64,000 nt of DNA from positions 62,001 through 126,000 of the forward strand of contig NZ_WVRE01000003.1 of assembly GCF_013111185.1 (NCBI RefSeq), read 5' to 3'. Below the pieces are notes generated by a model. It was given only the letters and a program-made list of their open reading frames with translations. It was not told the DNA's origin and searched no databases. The number at the start of each line of letters is the position of its first letter. The stretch's first letter is position 1. Made by a program: the position numbers and the translations under genes. Positions 17,044 through 25,460 of the stretch are shown here, piece by piece. The DNA is from Ruegeria sp. HKCCD7303. GTDB taxonomy: Bacteria > Pseudomonadota > Alphaproteobacteria > Rhodobacterales > Rhodobacteraceae.

Positions 17044-17565
17044 AGTAAAGCCGCAGATGTTGCCACGGTTTTTCATTTCCGGGCAGCTGCACTGTGGAAC
17101 TCGTCTTTTGATTGAGTCGTCTAAAGCCAGGAAGCGCGTGGTTCTCAGCTAGCAGTTGGCATGAATACGCGCGTTTCCTGATCGGACAAAGACTGACAAA
17201 ATCCCTTCAACTGGTGCAATTTTGCTAGTTTTTGCCGGGTTCGATTGTCCTTTTGTAGCCGCTTCTGTGTACGTTGCTATGCAGTGGTTTTAAGCCCAGA
17301 TCACTCAATAATAGCCATTTGTATTGCGTGGCGCTTATGTACTGCAAAACAAGCAAAACACATTCGCTGCACTAAGTGCTTAGTCGAGCGACTTCAAATT
17401 CTATACAACTTATAAGAATTGTTTTAACGTTTTGATAATCGGCTTATGGGGGCCGGTTATTTGGGGATGTCTCTACTTGTTGGAACAAGAGGTGACACGC
17501 TTGGGTTGCTGTTTTGACTCAAGCCACTCTTTGTTTGGCGCCCATGGAATGCTGTAGGAGGTAAA
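17044..17565. other. 522-base intergenic region, AT-rich, with inverted repeats
   Basis: No gene is visible. GGAAGCGCGT (17130-17139) and ACGCGCGTTTCC (17167-17178) form an imperfect hairpin. ATAATCGGC (17435-17443) pairs with GCCGGTTAT (17452-17460) with one wobble, about 105 bases before the next ATG. The stretch 17200-17450 is clearly richer in A+T than its surroundings. It probably holds the regulatory region of the barrel protein downstream. A short tRNA-like GGGTTCGATTG near 17237 has no accompanying tRNA. Confidence 0.5.
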
Positions 17566-19221
17566 ATGGTAAGGTCTGCTATGTTGAGGTTTTTGAGCCT
17601 CGTGCTTCTGGTTTCGATGCTTATCCTCACAAACGCCAAGGAAAGCCATGCACTTGGCGGACCTTCATTTCCTTCTCAGATCATTACGACCCCAAATGGT
17701 GGGCAGATTTTCCTAAGCAATCTCCAAGTTACTGAAACCGCCTTCATATCCTTGGGTGGCTCGGCAGAAGTTCCCGGAGGATCTTTCTATTTCAATTTCG
17801 GTACCATCCCGGCAAGCGCGATTACACCAGGTGGTTTGGCGACTTTGGGGTACCTCAACGCAACCAACATCAACCAAAACGGCGCGGACTCGACTTACGC
17901 AACTGATGGGTATCTTGGCGTGGTTTTCACAGCTCAGGAAACCGTTGGTGGACCGCTGTACCGCTATGAGATCGCGCTTTCGGGTGTCACGACCACTCAG
18001 GTTATCAACACACGGACGCTTGTGGACACAACCCAACCGACGGCCACAATCGGTGCACTGACAGCCACCGGAAACGGTACGTTTCAAGCGTCTATCACAC
18101 TCAGCGAGCCCAGCACCGATTTCACGGTGGGGGACCTGTCGGTGACGAACGCAACGGCCACCCTAGCAGGGTCAGGGACCAACTATGTTGCAACGCTGAC
18201 ACCGCAGAATAACGGCACCATCGAACTGTTCATTCCAGCCGGTGTATTCACTGACGCAGCTGGCAACCTAAACCTTGCATCTAACACAGTGACGTCGGTT
18301 CAGGCGGTGACAAATACGCAGCGTCTGATTCAGGCGTTTCAGAATGCGCGTGCCACCAGCCTTGCAACCAACCAGCCGGGATTGACCCGGTTCTTGCAGC
18401 GGTCGGGTTCCGGCGTGTTGGACACGTCGGTGACGCAAGGTTCGGGGTATCTGAATTTTGCCTCAGATCCATCCAACCCGGTCTGGTTCAATTTGACCGG
18501 CAACTGGAGCTCTCAGGACGATTTCGACAGCTCCTATGCGTTGGCTGTTTTGGGCGCACATCGTCAGATCAGCGCGAACCTTCTGGTCGGGGCCATGCTG
18601 CAGCTCGACTATGCCGAAACGGATAACGGACCGGCCAGCGTGGACGGTACAGGGTGGCTGATTGGCCCTTACGTGGTCGCCAAGTTGCCCAGCCAGCCGG
18701 TGTTTTTTGAAGGGCGCGCTCTGTATGGACAGGCTGACAACGACATCTCTCCGCTTGGGACCTATACTGACAGTTTCGACAGCGAGCGTTGGTTGGTGCA
18801 ATCACGTGTGACCGGCGAAATCAAACGCGGTGCACTGACGCTGATGCCACTGCTGGACGTCAGCTATGCCAGCGATGATCAAGAAAGCTACACCGACAGT
18901 CTGGGGAACCTGATACCGCAGCAGGACTTCAGTCTAACCACGGCTCGGTTGGGTATGGATTTCACACACCCCGTTCAGGTTTCGCGCGGTGACTTTATGC
19001 TGACGGGTGGCCTGTCAGGCATATGGAGCACGACTTCGGGCACAGGCACTGTCCCCGGCGTAACGCCGATTGGCGACACGGCGCGTGCGCGTGCGGATCT
19101 GGGCTTTGACTACCTCTTGGAAAACAACAGCTTGCTTGCGGCCAATGTGTTCTATGACGGCATTGGTGAAAGCGGGTTCGAAAACTACAGCCTCAGCCTG
19201 ATCTGGCAAATGTCCTTCTGA
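17566..19221 (+). CDS. Secreted protein with Ig-like domain and C-terminal beta-barrel
   Basis: A 551-residue exported protein. The signal peptide is within the first 30 residues (MLRFLSLVLLVSMLILTNA). A region of about 110 residues follows, then an Ig-like repeat at roughly 155-250 (TQPTATIGALTATG to AGVFTDAAGNLNLASNTVTS), the kind found in bacterial adhesins. The last 240 residues look like an autotransporter-type barrel (alternating strands such as LLVGAMLQLDYAET, LYGQADNDISPLGTYTDSF) and end in LSLIWQMSF with the terminal Phe expected for an outer-membrane protein. The ribosome site GGAGG precedes the ATG. Function unknown; surface exposure is likely. The upstream DNA is AT-rich, which may mean lateral acquisition. 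Confidence 0.75.
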   Translation: MVRSAMLRFLSLVLLVSMLILTNAKESHALGGPSFPSQIITTPNGGQIFLSNLQVTETAFISLGGSAEVPGGSFYFNFGTIPASAITPGGLATLGYLNATNINQNGADSTYATDGYLGVVFTAQETVGGPLYRYEIALSGVTTTQVINTRTLVDTTQPTATIGALTATGNGTFQASITLSEPSTDFTVGDLSVTNATATLAGSGTNYVATLTPQNNGTIELFIPAGVFTDAAGNLNLASNTVTSVQAVTNTQRLIQAFQNARATSLATNQPGLTRFLQRSGSGVLDTSVTQGSGYLNFASDPSNPVWFNLTGNWSSQDDFDSSYALAVLGAHRQISANLLVGAMLQLDYAETDNGPASVDGTGWLIGPYVVAKLPSQPVFFEGRALYGQADNDISPLGTYTDSFDSERWLVQSRVTGEIKRGALTLMPLLDVSYASDDQESYTDSLGNLIPQQDFSLTTARLGMDFTHPVQVSRGDFMLTGGLSGIWSTTSGTGTVPGVTPIGDTARARADLGFDYLLENNSLLAANVFYDGIGESGFENYSLSLIWQMSF

Positions 19222-19249
19222 ACCAACTTAGGTGCGCCGCAGAGAATCG

Positions 19250-19624
19250 CTACTCTTCGGCTATGTGCTGTTGCAGAACATCCAATGGCACAATCTCTAA
19301 CGCGCGCTGATGTGTGGCCTCCAGATGGACCTGCGGCGCACATCCTTCGTCATGCGCTTGCATAAAGCGGCTGGCACACAGGCACCAGCTGTCACCGGGT
19401 TTGAGACCCGGAAAGTCGAATTCGGGCCGAGCCGTGCTCAGATCATTGCCGACATATTTTGAAAACGCCAGAAACTCGGCCGTCATCACTGCACAGACGG
19501 TGTGGCTGCCCTGATCTTCGGTGCAGGTGTTGCACGCGCCGTCGCGGAAAAAGCCGGTTAAGGGGTTTCTTGAGCAGGGGGCGAGGACGCCACCCAGCAC
19601 ATTGATACTGTCTTGCTTTTGCAT
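19250..19624 (-). CDS. DUF2237 family protein
   Basis: A 124-residue cytosolic protein. It matches the DUF2237 pattern: NVLGGVLAPCSRNPLTGFFRDG, then CNTCTEDQGSHTVCAVMTAEFLAF, and SKYVGNDLSTARPEFDFPGL followed by GDSWCLCASRF. The conserved Cys residues suggest metal or redox use, but the function of the family is not established. It ends about 30 bases from the convergent barrel gene, and its start is ten bases from the end of the serine hydrolase gene upstream, so the two may form an operon. Confidence 0.85.
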   Translation of the reverse strand: MQKQDSINVLGGVLAPCSRNPLTGFFRDGACNTCTEDQGSHTVCAVMTAEFLAFSKYVGNDLSTARPEFDFPGLKPGDSWCLCASRFMQAHDEGCAPQVHLEATHQRALEIVPLDVLQQHIAEE

Positions 19625-19633
19625 GAGGCTACC

Positions 19634-20797
19634 TTACAGGCTTTCTGCGATCTTGCGGAACATTTCGATGTTCTGATCATTCACGCCAGGTTCACGGAAC
19701 AGTCGGTCTGCACCGGTTGAGACAATCAAAACGCCGCGAGGTTGATTGAAATAGATATACTGACCGTAAACGCCACGTGCCAGAAACTCACCCTCATGTG
19801 CGCCGCGGGGTATCCACCATTGATAGCCATACCCGATCTTGCCCTGTGCTGTGGGGGCGCTGGGTTGCGTGGCCTCAAATATCCATTCGGCGGGGACCAG
19901 TTGTAGCCCATTCACTTTACCGTCCTGTAGGATCATTTGCCCAAACCGAGCGAAATCGCGCGTGGTGAAGTTCAGGCCGCCCAACACAAAAGCAACGCCG
20001 GCACCGTCGGTAACATAGTATCCGTCGCGTTCCAGGCCCAAGGGCTGAATGACTTTTTCAATCAACAACTCTGCCACGCCTCGTCCTGTCGCGCCGCGTA
20101 TCACCATGCCCAACACATGCGTATCGATCGAGACGTATTGCCAGGTTTCGCCCGGTGTCGCAAAGCTGTCTTGCAAAGATGCCGCAAAATCGTCCAGTTC
20201 ACCGCCCAAGGCGATCACGCGGCCCATGCGGTTGATGTCAGAGTTTGGGTCCAGGTAATCCTCGTCAAACGTGACCCCGCTGGCCATGTTCAGAACATTG
20301 CGGATTGTCGCGGCGTCATAGGCGCTGCCCTTGAGTTTTGGCGCGTATTTCACCACCGGATCGTCCAGCGACTTGATTGCGCCCTCATCCAGCAGAATCC
20401 CAAACAGCGCTGACAAATAGCTTTTGGCCACCGACCACGAAATTCGACGATCATCCGGGCCTGTTCCCAAATAGTACTCCTCGAATCGGATACTTCCGCC
20501 CTGCATCACCAACAACGAGGTTACAGAGCGCTCTTCGATCCAGGCGTCAGTACCGTCCGGCAGATCGAACCCATCCCCATAAGGCAACTCCCAAGTAGGG
20601 GCGTCGCCACGAGGCAGGTCAACGGTTAAAAAAGCCTCGTCCATATGTGAAAAATTTTGAACGATCTTTTCTTCTGAAAACAGAGAGTTCACAGCCATCA
20701 GACGCTGCAATTCTTCACGTTTCCACAGCCCAACGACAACACCAGCCAGAGCCAGCGCCAAAACGATGCGCAGCACCCATTTCAAGATGGATCTCAT
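19634..20797 (-). CDS. Membrane-anchored serine hydrolase, beta-lactamase (class C) family
   Basis: A 387-residue protein with an N-terminal membrane anchor (ILKWVLRIVLALALAGVVVGL) and a beta-lactamase/DD-peptidase fold in the periplasm. The catalytic Ser-x-x-Lys is SVAK in RISWSVAKSYLSALFGILLDEG. The Tyr motif is probably WQYVSIDTHVLGMVI, and the third motif region is GVYGQYIYFNQPRG. This is the broad esterase/beta-lactamase-related group, and real beta-lactam hydrolysis is not implied. The start is ATG 20797, with GGGAGG seven bases upstream; the longer frame to 20851 is unlikely. Confidence 0.85.
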   Translation of the reverse strand: MRSILKWVLRIVLALALAGVVVGLWKREELQRLMAVNSLFSEEKIVQNFSHMDEAFLTVDLPRGDAPTWELPYGDGFDLPDGTDAWIEERSVTSLLVMQGGSIRFEEYYLGTGPDDRRISWSVAKSYLSALFGILLDEGAIKSLDDPVVKYAPKLKGSAYDAATIRNVLNMASGVTFDEDYLDPNSDINRMGRVIALGGELDDFAASLQDSFATPGETWQYVSIDTHVLGMVIRGATGRGVAELLIEKVIQPLGLERDGYYVTDGAGVAFVLGGLNFTTRDFARFGQMILQDGKVNGLQLVPAEWIFEATQPSAPTAQGKIGYGYQWWIPRGAHEGEFLARGVYGQYIYFNQPRGVLIVSTGADRLFREPGVNDQNIEMFRKIAESL

Positions 20798-20880
20798 CGC
20801 ATAGCCTCCCTTATTCTTGGGTATTGAATCGCGGACGCCTTCATTCTGCAATGGCTACGTAACGGAACGTTTTGGATCTG

Positions 20881-21561
20881 CTATTTGAATTTGTCCAACA
20901 GCTTCTGCATGGCAGAGCGGTCATCTACCACTGGTTCGGTTGGTGTATCAGGCTTTGTTTGGGATTTCGGAGTCGGGGTCTTTGAAGATCGCGGCGGAGC
21001 AGTGCGCAGCGCGACTGCGTTCATGAATTTGCCTCCATCTCCGTTTGCCAAATATGCAGCGCCGTCTGAAACCCCGCGTAGAACATCATCCAGCCAGTCG
21101 GCATCCGCCTTGGCGAAATCACCCAGAACATAGGGTGAGACCATCTCTTTCCGCCCTGGATGCCCGATCCCCAACCGAACGCGGTCATAGGCCGGGCTGA
21201 TATGATCGTGGATCGAGCGCAGGCCATTATGTCCGGCATGGCCGCCACCCGCCTTCACACGGACTTTGCCAGGGGCGAGGTCCAGCTCGTCGTGAAAGAT
21301 GGTCACATCGGTCGAATCCAGTTTGTAGAACCGCATCGCTTCTCCCACCGACTGACCCGACCGGTTCATGAAGGTCTGTGGTTTGATCAGCAGAACTTTT
21401 TCATCGCCCAAACGCCCCTCAGCGATTTCGGCCTGGAATTTGGATTTCCATGGGCCAAAGCCGTGATCCTCGGCGATCCGCTCCACGGCCATGAAGCCAA
21501 TATTGTGCCGGTTGCGGGCGTATTTCGACCCTGGGTTCCCCAATCCGACAAACAGTTTCAT
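20881..21561 (-). CDS. pth: Peptidyl-tRNA hydrolase
   Basis: Recycles peptidyl-tRNA released by stalled ribosomes. The catalytic region is LFVGLGNPGSKYARNRHNIGF with the active His. FMNRSGQSVG and HDELDLAPGKVRVKAGGG with HAGHNGLRSIHDHI are also present. The 226-residue protein has a Pro/Thr/Ser-rich extension of about 45 residues (SSKTPTPKSQTKPDTPTEP) before a final helix (MQKLLDKFK), a common addition in alphaproteobacteria. The start is ATG 21561; the frame extends upstream without similarity. It follows rplY, the usual rplY-pth pair, but a terminator lies between them. Confidence 0.96.
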   Translation of the reverse strand: MKLFVGLGNPGSKYARNRHNIGFMAVERIAEDHGFGPWKSKFQAEIAEGRLGDEKVLLIKPQTFMNRSGQSVGEAMRFYKLDSTDVTIFHDELDLAPGKVRVKAGGGHAGHNGLRSIHDHISPAYDRVRLGIGHPGRKEMVSPYVLGDFAKADADWLDDVLRGVSDGAAYLANGDGGKFMNAVALRTAPPRSSKTPTPKSQTKPDTPTEPVVDDRSAMQKLLDKFK

Positions 21562-21631
21562 AGTCTCATCCTTGTGCGATGCAGGTGGTTGATGGCACGG
21601 AATGCCACCTGTTTCCAGCCCGAGCGGCAAA

Positions 21632-21661
21632 AGAAAACGGGACCCAACAGGGCCCCGTTTC
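21632..21661 (-). terminator. Intrinsic terminator after rplY
   Basis: Read on the minus strand, AAACGGGGCCC-TGTT-GGGTCCCGTTTT forms a strong hairpin followed by TCTTTTGCC. It sits about 25 bases after the rplY stop and before pth, so pth expression needs read-through or its own promoter. Confidence 0.8.
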
Positions 21662-21687
21662 CAAATCCGAACTCTTGAAGTTCGAGC

Positions 21688-22341
21688 TTATTCTTCTGCA
21701 GCGTCCTGACCGACGACTTCAACCTCGTCAGCTGCCACTTCTTCACCTTCTTCGTCGTCGCTTGTGGACAGACCTGTGGGTGCCGAGATGTTGGCAATCA
21801 CGAAGTCACGGTCGATGGTCGGCTTGGTGCCTGCGGGCAGGTCAACCGACGAAATGGTGACAACGTCGTTGATGTTCAGACCGGTCACATCAACGGTGAT
21901 CTTCTCAGGGATATCACCCGCGGTGCAGACCAGTTCGACTTCAGGGCGGACAACAGTCAGAACGCCGCCCTTCTTGATGCCGGGCGCTTCGTCTTCGTTG
22001 ATGAACTCAACGGGGATGAACAGCGCGATTTTGGTGGTCCGGCGCAGACGCATCAGGTCCAGGTGAGTCGGCAGATCTTTGACGATATCACGCTGGACAT
22101 CGCGGCAGATGACGCGGACATCTTCGTGACCGTCAACCTTCAGGTTCCACAGTGTCGACTTGAAGCGGCCCGCTTTCAGGCGCTTGAATAACTCGTTGAA
22201 CGGGATCTGAATCGGAAGCGGCTCTTTATCGCCACCAAAAACAATGCCCGGAACCATGCCGTCGCGGCGTGCCTGACGAGCGGCGCCCTTGCCTGTCCCC
22301 GTCCGTTCCAGAGCTACGAGATCAGGAATCTCTCCAGCCAT
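21688..22341 (-). CDS. rplY: 50S ribosomal protein L25/general stress protein Ctc
   Basis: 5S-rRNA-binding ribosomal protein of the long Ctc/TL5 type. The 217-residue protein has an L25 domain ([21 protein letters not shown], then [11 protein letters not shown]), followed by the TL5 C-terminal domain ([40 protein letters not shown]) and an acidic tail ([17 protein letters not shown]). This length is normal for alphaproteobacteria. Confidence 0.96.
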   Translation of the reverse strand: MAGEIPDLVALERTGTGKGAARQARRDGMVPGIVFGGDKEPLPIQIPFNELFKRLKAGRFKSTLWNLKVDGHEDVRVICRDVQRDIVKDLPTHLDLMRLRRTTKIALFIPVEFINEDEAPGIKKGGVLTVVRPEVELVCTAGDIPEKITVDVTGLNINDVVTISSVDLPAGTKPTIDRDFVIANISAPTGLSTSDDEEGEEVAADEVEVVGQDAAEE

Positions 22342-22460
22342 GATAATTCTCCAATGTTAGGGCGGGCATCCTCCAAGGCTGTATGCCCGCGTGAAGCCGC
22401 GTCCTTAGCTTGATTCAATTGGTTTGGAAAGGGGGTTTTAGTCCGTTTTTTGTTTTGCGA

Positions 22461-22571
22461 GGCTCTGCCTCGCGCTCCGAGGTATTTTTAGCCAGATGAA
22501 TACAGGATCCCTACTTCATCTGGCGGAAAATACCTCGGGGGAGGCGCCCTTAGGGCGACGGGGGCAGAGCC
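22461..22571. repeat. Nested palindromic intergenic repeat
   Basis: Outer arms GGCTCTGCC (22461-22469) and GGCAGAGCC (22563-22571) are perfect inverted copies. Inside them, CGAGGTATTTTTAGCCAGAT continuing to 22500 (arm 22478-22500) is inverted at 22515-22537 with two or three mismatches, around a 14-base loop. A third small dyad GGCGCCCTTAGGGCG lies between. The layout resembles the long palindromic repeats scattered between Rhodobacteraceae genes. It lies between rplY and lldD, both on the minus strand, and would form an extended hairpin in either transcript. Confidence 0.75.
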
Positions 22572-22588
22572 CCCAATGTCCAGCCGGT

Positions 22589-23755
22589 TCAGCCTTGCCA
22601 ACGGCCTCCGAAGTCTTCGGGGACAAGCAGGTTGTGACGCCCCAGCCCTTCGATAGTTTTTTCACCGCAGAGCGCCATTGTCGTGTCCAATTCCTTCTGG
22701 ATCACCTCAAGCGCGGTGGTCACGCCTTTCTGACCCATTGCGCCAAGGCCATAGACAAAAGCACGGCCGATATAGGTACCTTTGGCCCCAAGCGCCAAAG
22801 CCTTAAGCACGTCCTGACCAGATCGGATACCACTGTCGAGATGAACCTCGATATCACTGCCAACGGCGTCCATGATCTCGGGCAGGACGCGGATCGAGCT
22901 GAGTGCGCCGTCAAGCTGACGACCGCCGTGGTTTGATACGACTATGGCTTCTGCGCCCAGCTTGGCCGCCATTTTTGCATCCTCTGCGTCCAGGATACCT
23001 TTCAGGATTACTTTGCCGCCCCATTGTTCCATCAGTTTTTCGACCTTGGCCCAATCCAGGCTGGGATCGAACTGTTCTGCGGTCCAGGCACCAAGGGAAG
23101 ACGCATCCGATATCCCGTCGACATGGCCGACGATATTGCCGAACTCACGCCTTTGGGCACCCAGCATTTCTATTCCCCAAGCCCATTTTGTCATCAGGTT
23201 TGCAATGGTTTTGGCAGTCAGCTTCGGCGGGGCGGAAAGGCCGTTTTTCAGATCCTTATGACGTTGGCCCAGAATCTGCAGATCCAGAGTGATCACCAGC
23301 GCTGAACATTTGGCGTCTTTGGCGCGCTGGATCAGTCGGCTGACGTAATCCGTGTCCTTCATCGTATAAAGCTGAAACCAGAATGGCTTGTTGGTGTGTT
23401 CAGCCACGTCTTCGATCGAGTTGATTGACATGGTCGAAAGCGTGAAGGGTACGCCAAATTCCTCGGCCGCTTTTGCGGCCTTCATCTCTCCGTCCGCGTG
23501 TTGCATTCCTGTCAACCCGACCGGAGCCAGCGCGACCGGCATCGAGACATCCTCGCCAATCATATGTGAGGCCGTCGAGCGCCCGGACATATCGACCGCA
23601 ACCCGCTGGCGCAGGCGGATCTGTTCAAAATCGCTGCTGTTTTCGCGGAAGGTTTGTTCTGTCCAACTGCCACTTTCAGCGTAATCATAGAACATCCGGG
23701 GTACACGGCGTTCGTATATGCGCCTGAGGTCTTCGATATTGGTTATTACGGGCAT
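22589..23755 (-). CDS. lldD: Alpha-hydroxy-acid oxidase, probably L-lactate dehydrogenase (quinone)
   Basis: FMN-dependent TIM-barrel enzyme of 388 residues that oxidises an L-2-hydroxy acid. Signatures: DLRRIYERRVPRMFYDYAES, PVALAPVGLTGMQHADGE, LVITLDLQILGQRHKDL, the catalytic His region AIVVSNHGGRQLDG (SNHGGRQ is the family active-site motif), and HLDSGIRSGQDVLKALALGA. Most such genes in Rhodobacteraceae are called lldD; glycolate or other hydroxy acids are possible substrates. Membrane association is expected for LldD but cannot be seen in the sequence. It appears to be a single gene. Confidence 0.88.
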   Translation of the reverse strand: MPVITNIEDLRRIYERRVPRMFYDYAESGSWTEQTFRENSSDFEQIRLRQRVAVDMSGRSTASHMIGEDVSMPVALAPVGLTGMQHADGEMKAAKAAEEFGVPFTLSTMSINSIEDVAEHTNKPFWFQLYTMKDTDYVSRLIQRAKDAKCSALVITLDLQILGQRHKDLKNGLSAPPKLTAKTIANLMTKWAWGIEMLGAQRREFGNIVGHVDGISDASSLGAWTAEQFDPSLDWAKVEKLMEQWGGKVILKGILDAEDAKMAAKLGAEAIVVSNHGGRQLDGALSSIRVLPEIMDAVGSDIEVHLDSGIRSGQDVLKALALGAKGTYIGRAFVYGLGAMGQKGVTTALEVIQKELDTTMALCGEKTIEGLGRHNLLVPEDFGGRWQG

Positions 23756-23838
23756 GCGGCGGACCTCCGGGCTGTCTGGTTATTTTTTCTTACCAATCCA
23801 GCGCGCCGCCTGCAACGGATTGACCCTGTGCCTGGGTG

Positions 23839-23878
23839 TCAAAAACCCGCAGCACAAGGCACTGCGGCGGGTTTTTTG
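23839..23878. terminator. Bidirectional terminator between trpA and lldD
   Basis: AAAAACCCGCAG and CTGCGGCGGGTTTTTT form a strong stem around CACAAGGCA, with A- and T-runs on both sides, so it can act on either strand. On the minus strand it lies 25 bases after the trpA stop codon and so probably ends trpA transcription. Confidence 0.85.
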
Positions 23879-23901
23879 AGCTTTGAGATGTATCGCTGAG
23901 A

Positions 23902-24693
23902 TCAGACGCTGTGTGCCCCGTCCGACAGGGATTTTACGAAATCCAAGACTTCAGCGACAGGCTTGCCCGCGGCGATTTGGCTGACAATGGCGGATCCGAC
24001 TACAGCACCGTCGGACACTGATGCGATATTGCGGGACTTCTCGGGCGTGTTGATGCCAAAGCCTACGATCACGGGCAAATCTGTTGCGGCCTTTATGCGG
24101 GCGACCTCGGGGCCGACGTCTGTCGCCTGAGCCTCGGCTGCGCCGGTGATCCCGGTGATCGAGACGTAATATACGAAGCCCGATGTATTTTGCAGAACGC
24201 GTGGCAGACGTTTGTCATCTGTGGTGGGGGTTGCCAGACGGATGAAATTCAAACCTGCTGCCTGTGCGGGCAGGCACAGTTCTTCGTCTTCCTCGGGGGG
24301 AAGGTCGACAACGATCAGACCGTCGATTCCGGCTTCTTTGGCATCCGCCAGAAATGCGTCAACGCCCCGGCTGTAAATCGGGTTGTAATACCCCATCAGG
24401 ACAATCGGAGTCGTATCGTCGGTTTCCCGGAACGCACGTGCCAAATCCAATGTGCGTTGCAACGTCATGCCGCCATCCAAAGCGCGTTGCCCCGCGGCTT
24501 GAATCGTGGGGCCATCTGCCATCGGGTCGGTGAAGGGCAAACCCAGTTCGATGATGTCCACTCCAGCACCCGGCAGGCCTTTGACTACCTCTAACGAAGT
24601 GTCATAGTCCGGGTCTCCGGCCATGATATAGGCGACAAATGCCTTTTTTCCTTCAGCTTTCAGGGTGGCGAACTTGGCGTCGATACGGGTCAT
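23902..24693 (-). CDS. trpA: Tryptophan synthase alpha subunit
   Basis: Cleaves indole-3-glycerol phosphate and passes indole to TrpB. The 263-residue TIM barrel has [39 protein letters not shown] with the catalytic Glu, [24 protein letters not shown] with the catalytic Asp, and [20 protein letters not shown]. The start is ATG 24693 ([11 protein letters not shown]), with AAGGA upstream. It stands alone, 7 kb from trpB and on the opposite strand, so the trp genes are split. Confidence 0.96.
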   Translation of the reverse strand: MTRIDAKFATLKAEGKKAFVAYIMAGDPDYDTSLEVVKGLPGAGVDIIELGLPFTDPMADGPTIQAAGQRALDGGMTLQRTLDLARAFRETDDTTPIVLMGYYNPIYSRGVDAFLADAKEAGIDGLIVVDLPPEEDEELCLPAQAAGLNFIRLATPTTDDKRLPRVLQNTSGFVYYVSITGITGAAEAQATDVGPEVARIKAATDLPVIVGFGINTPEKSRNIASVSDGAVVGSAIVSQIAAGKPVAEVLDFVKSLSDGAHSV

Positions 24694-24771
24694 CGGATGT
24701 CCTTGCACTCGGGTTTCGACCCGTGTGCAGAAACTTTGACCGAAAATCAATCCCGCCAGGGCAGGAATAGA

Positions 24772-25260
24772 TCAGAAGCCCAGATGATAGCGCAGAAGCA
24801 CCGCGTTTACGCCAGGGTTATCGTCGTTTGTGCTGGCGTTGGATTTATGTGTGATCGCGAGCGACACGCTGTTTCCGTTGTCCAGTGCATAGCCAAGGCC
24901 AAGGAGACTGCGAATCTGAAAGTCACCCCCCAAGTCGTTCAGATCAATACTTGGGTTAAAATACCCTGGCATGACGCTGCCTTCCACAAACCAGCGTTCG
25001 TTCAGCGCATACAGTCCGACCACCCCCAAGCCGATGTGAAAATCGCCATTCTCATGAAGAGACAATGCTGTTCCCCAACCAACGCTGAACCGGGTCGCCT
25101 GATGAAACGGCTTATGGTGGTATTCAAGGGAGAAAAGCGCTTGGTCCTCGGATGCATTGTCAGAGAAGTCTGCATATCCAGCGCCAAATATGACTTGTTG
25201 GGCTTGGGCTGTCGCATATGTGGATACTGTCAACGCGGTCGCAAGTAAGAGCTGTTTCAT
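24772..25260 (-). CDS. PagL-like outer-membrane lipid A deacylase family protein
   Basis: A 162-residue protein with a signal peptide (MKQLLLATALTVSTYATAQA) and a small beta-barrel ending in VLLRYHLGF. The PagL family active-site segment is recognisable as AITHKSNASTNDDNPGVN: the His and Ser of HxSNA are present. Counting from that Ser as in Pseudomonas PagL, the position of the third catalytic residue (Glu) holds Asn. Acyloxyacyl hydrolase is the usual name for this family. The deacylase role is likely from the His-Ser pair but unproven. It shares the strand of trpA but is probably transcribed separately. Confidence 0.75.
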   Translation of the reverse strand: MKQLLLATALTVSTYATAQAQQVIFGAGYADFSDNASEDQALFSLEYHHKPFHQATRFSVGWGTALSLHENGDFHIGLGVVGLYALNERWFVEGSVMPGYFNPSIDLNDLGGDFQIRSLLGLGYALDNGNSVSLAITHKSNASTNDDNPGVNAVLLRYHLGF

Positions 25261-25460
25261 TTTAGTCTGCCAGTGAATTCTCGTCGTTCAGTGCTAGTTG
25301 GTTATCGAAGGGGCATTTTTTCAATTCAGCCATGAACACGTTTTTGGAACGTTTTTGTGATGTGGCGATTTGGACTCAGCCGTGGCAAGCCCAGCAATGG
25401 CTTGCGCATTGAGGCTGACCTGCATAGAAGCTGCGTTCGTATTCTATGCAGGAGGCCGTG

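Noticed and set aside
15082..17076. 664-codon open frame on the minus strand opposite trpF and trpB
   Set aside because: It is fully antisense to two secure genes, has no ribosome site or recognisable motif, and follows from codon bias in a GC-rich genome.
17234..17250. T-loop-like GGGTTCGATTG suggesting a tRNA
   Set aside because: No acceptor stem, D arm or anticodon arm can be formed around it.
19634..20797. Possible true beta-lactamase resistance gene
   Set aside because: It has the fold and SxxK motif but belongs to the broad serine-hydrolase group; the other motifs do not match clinical class C enzymes.
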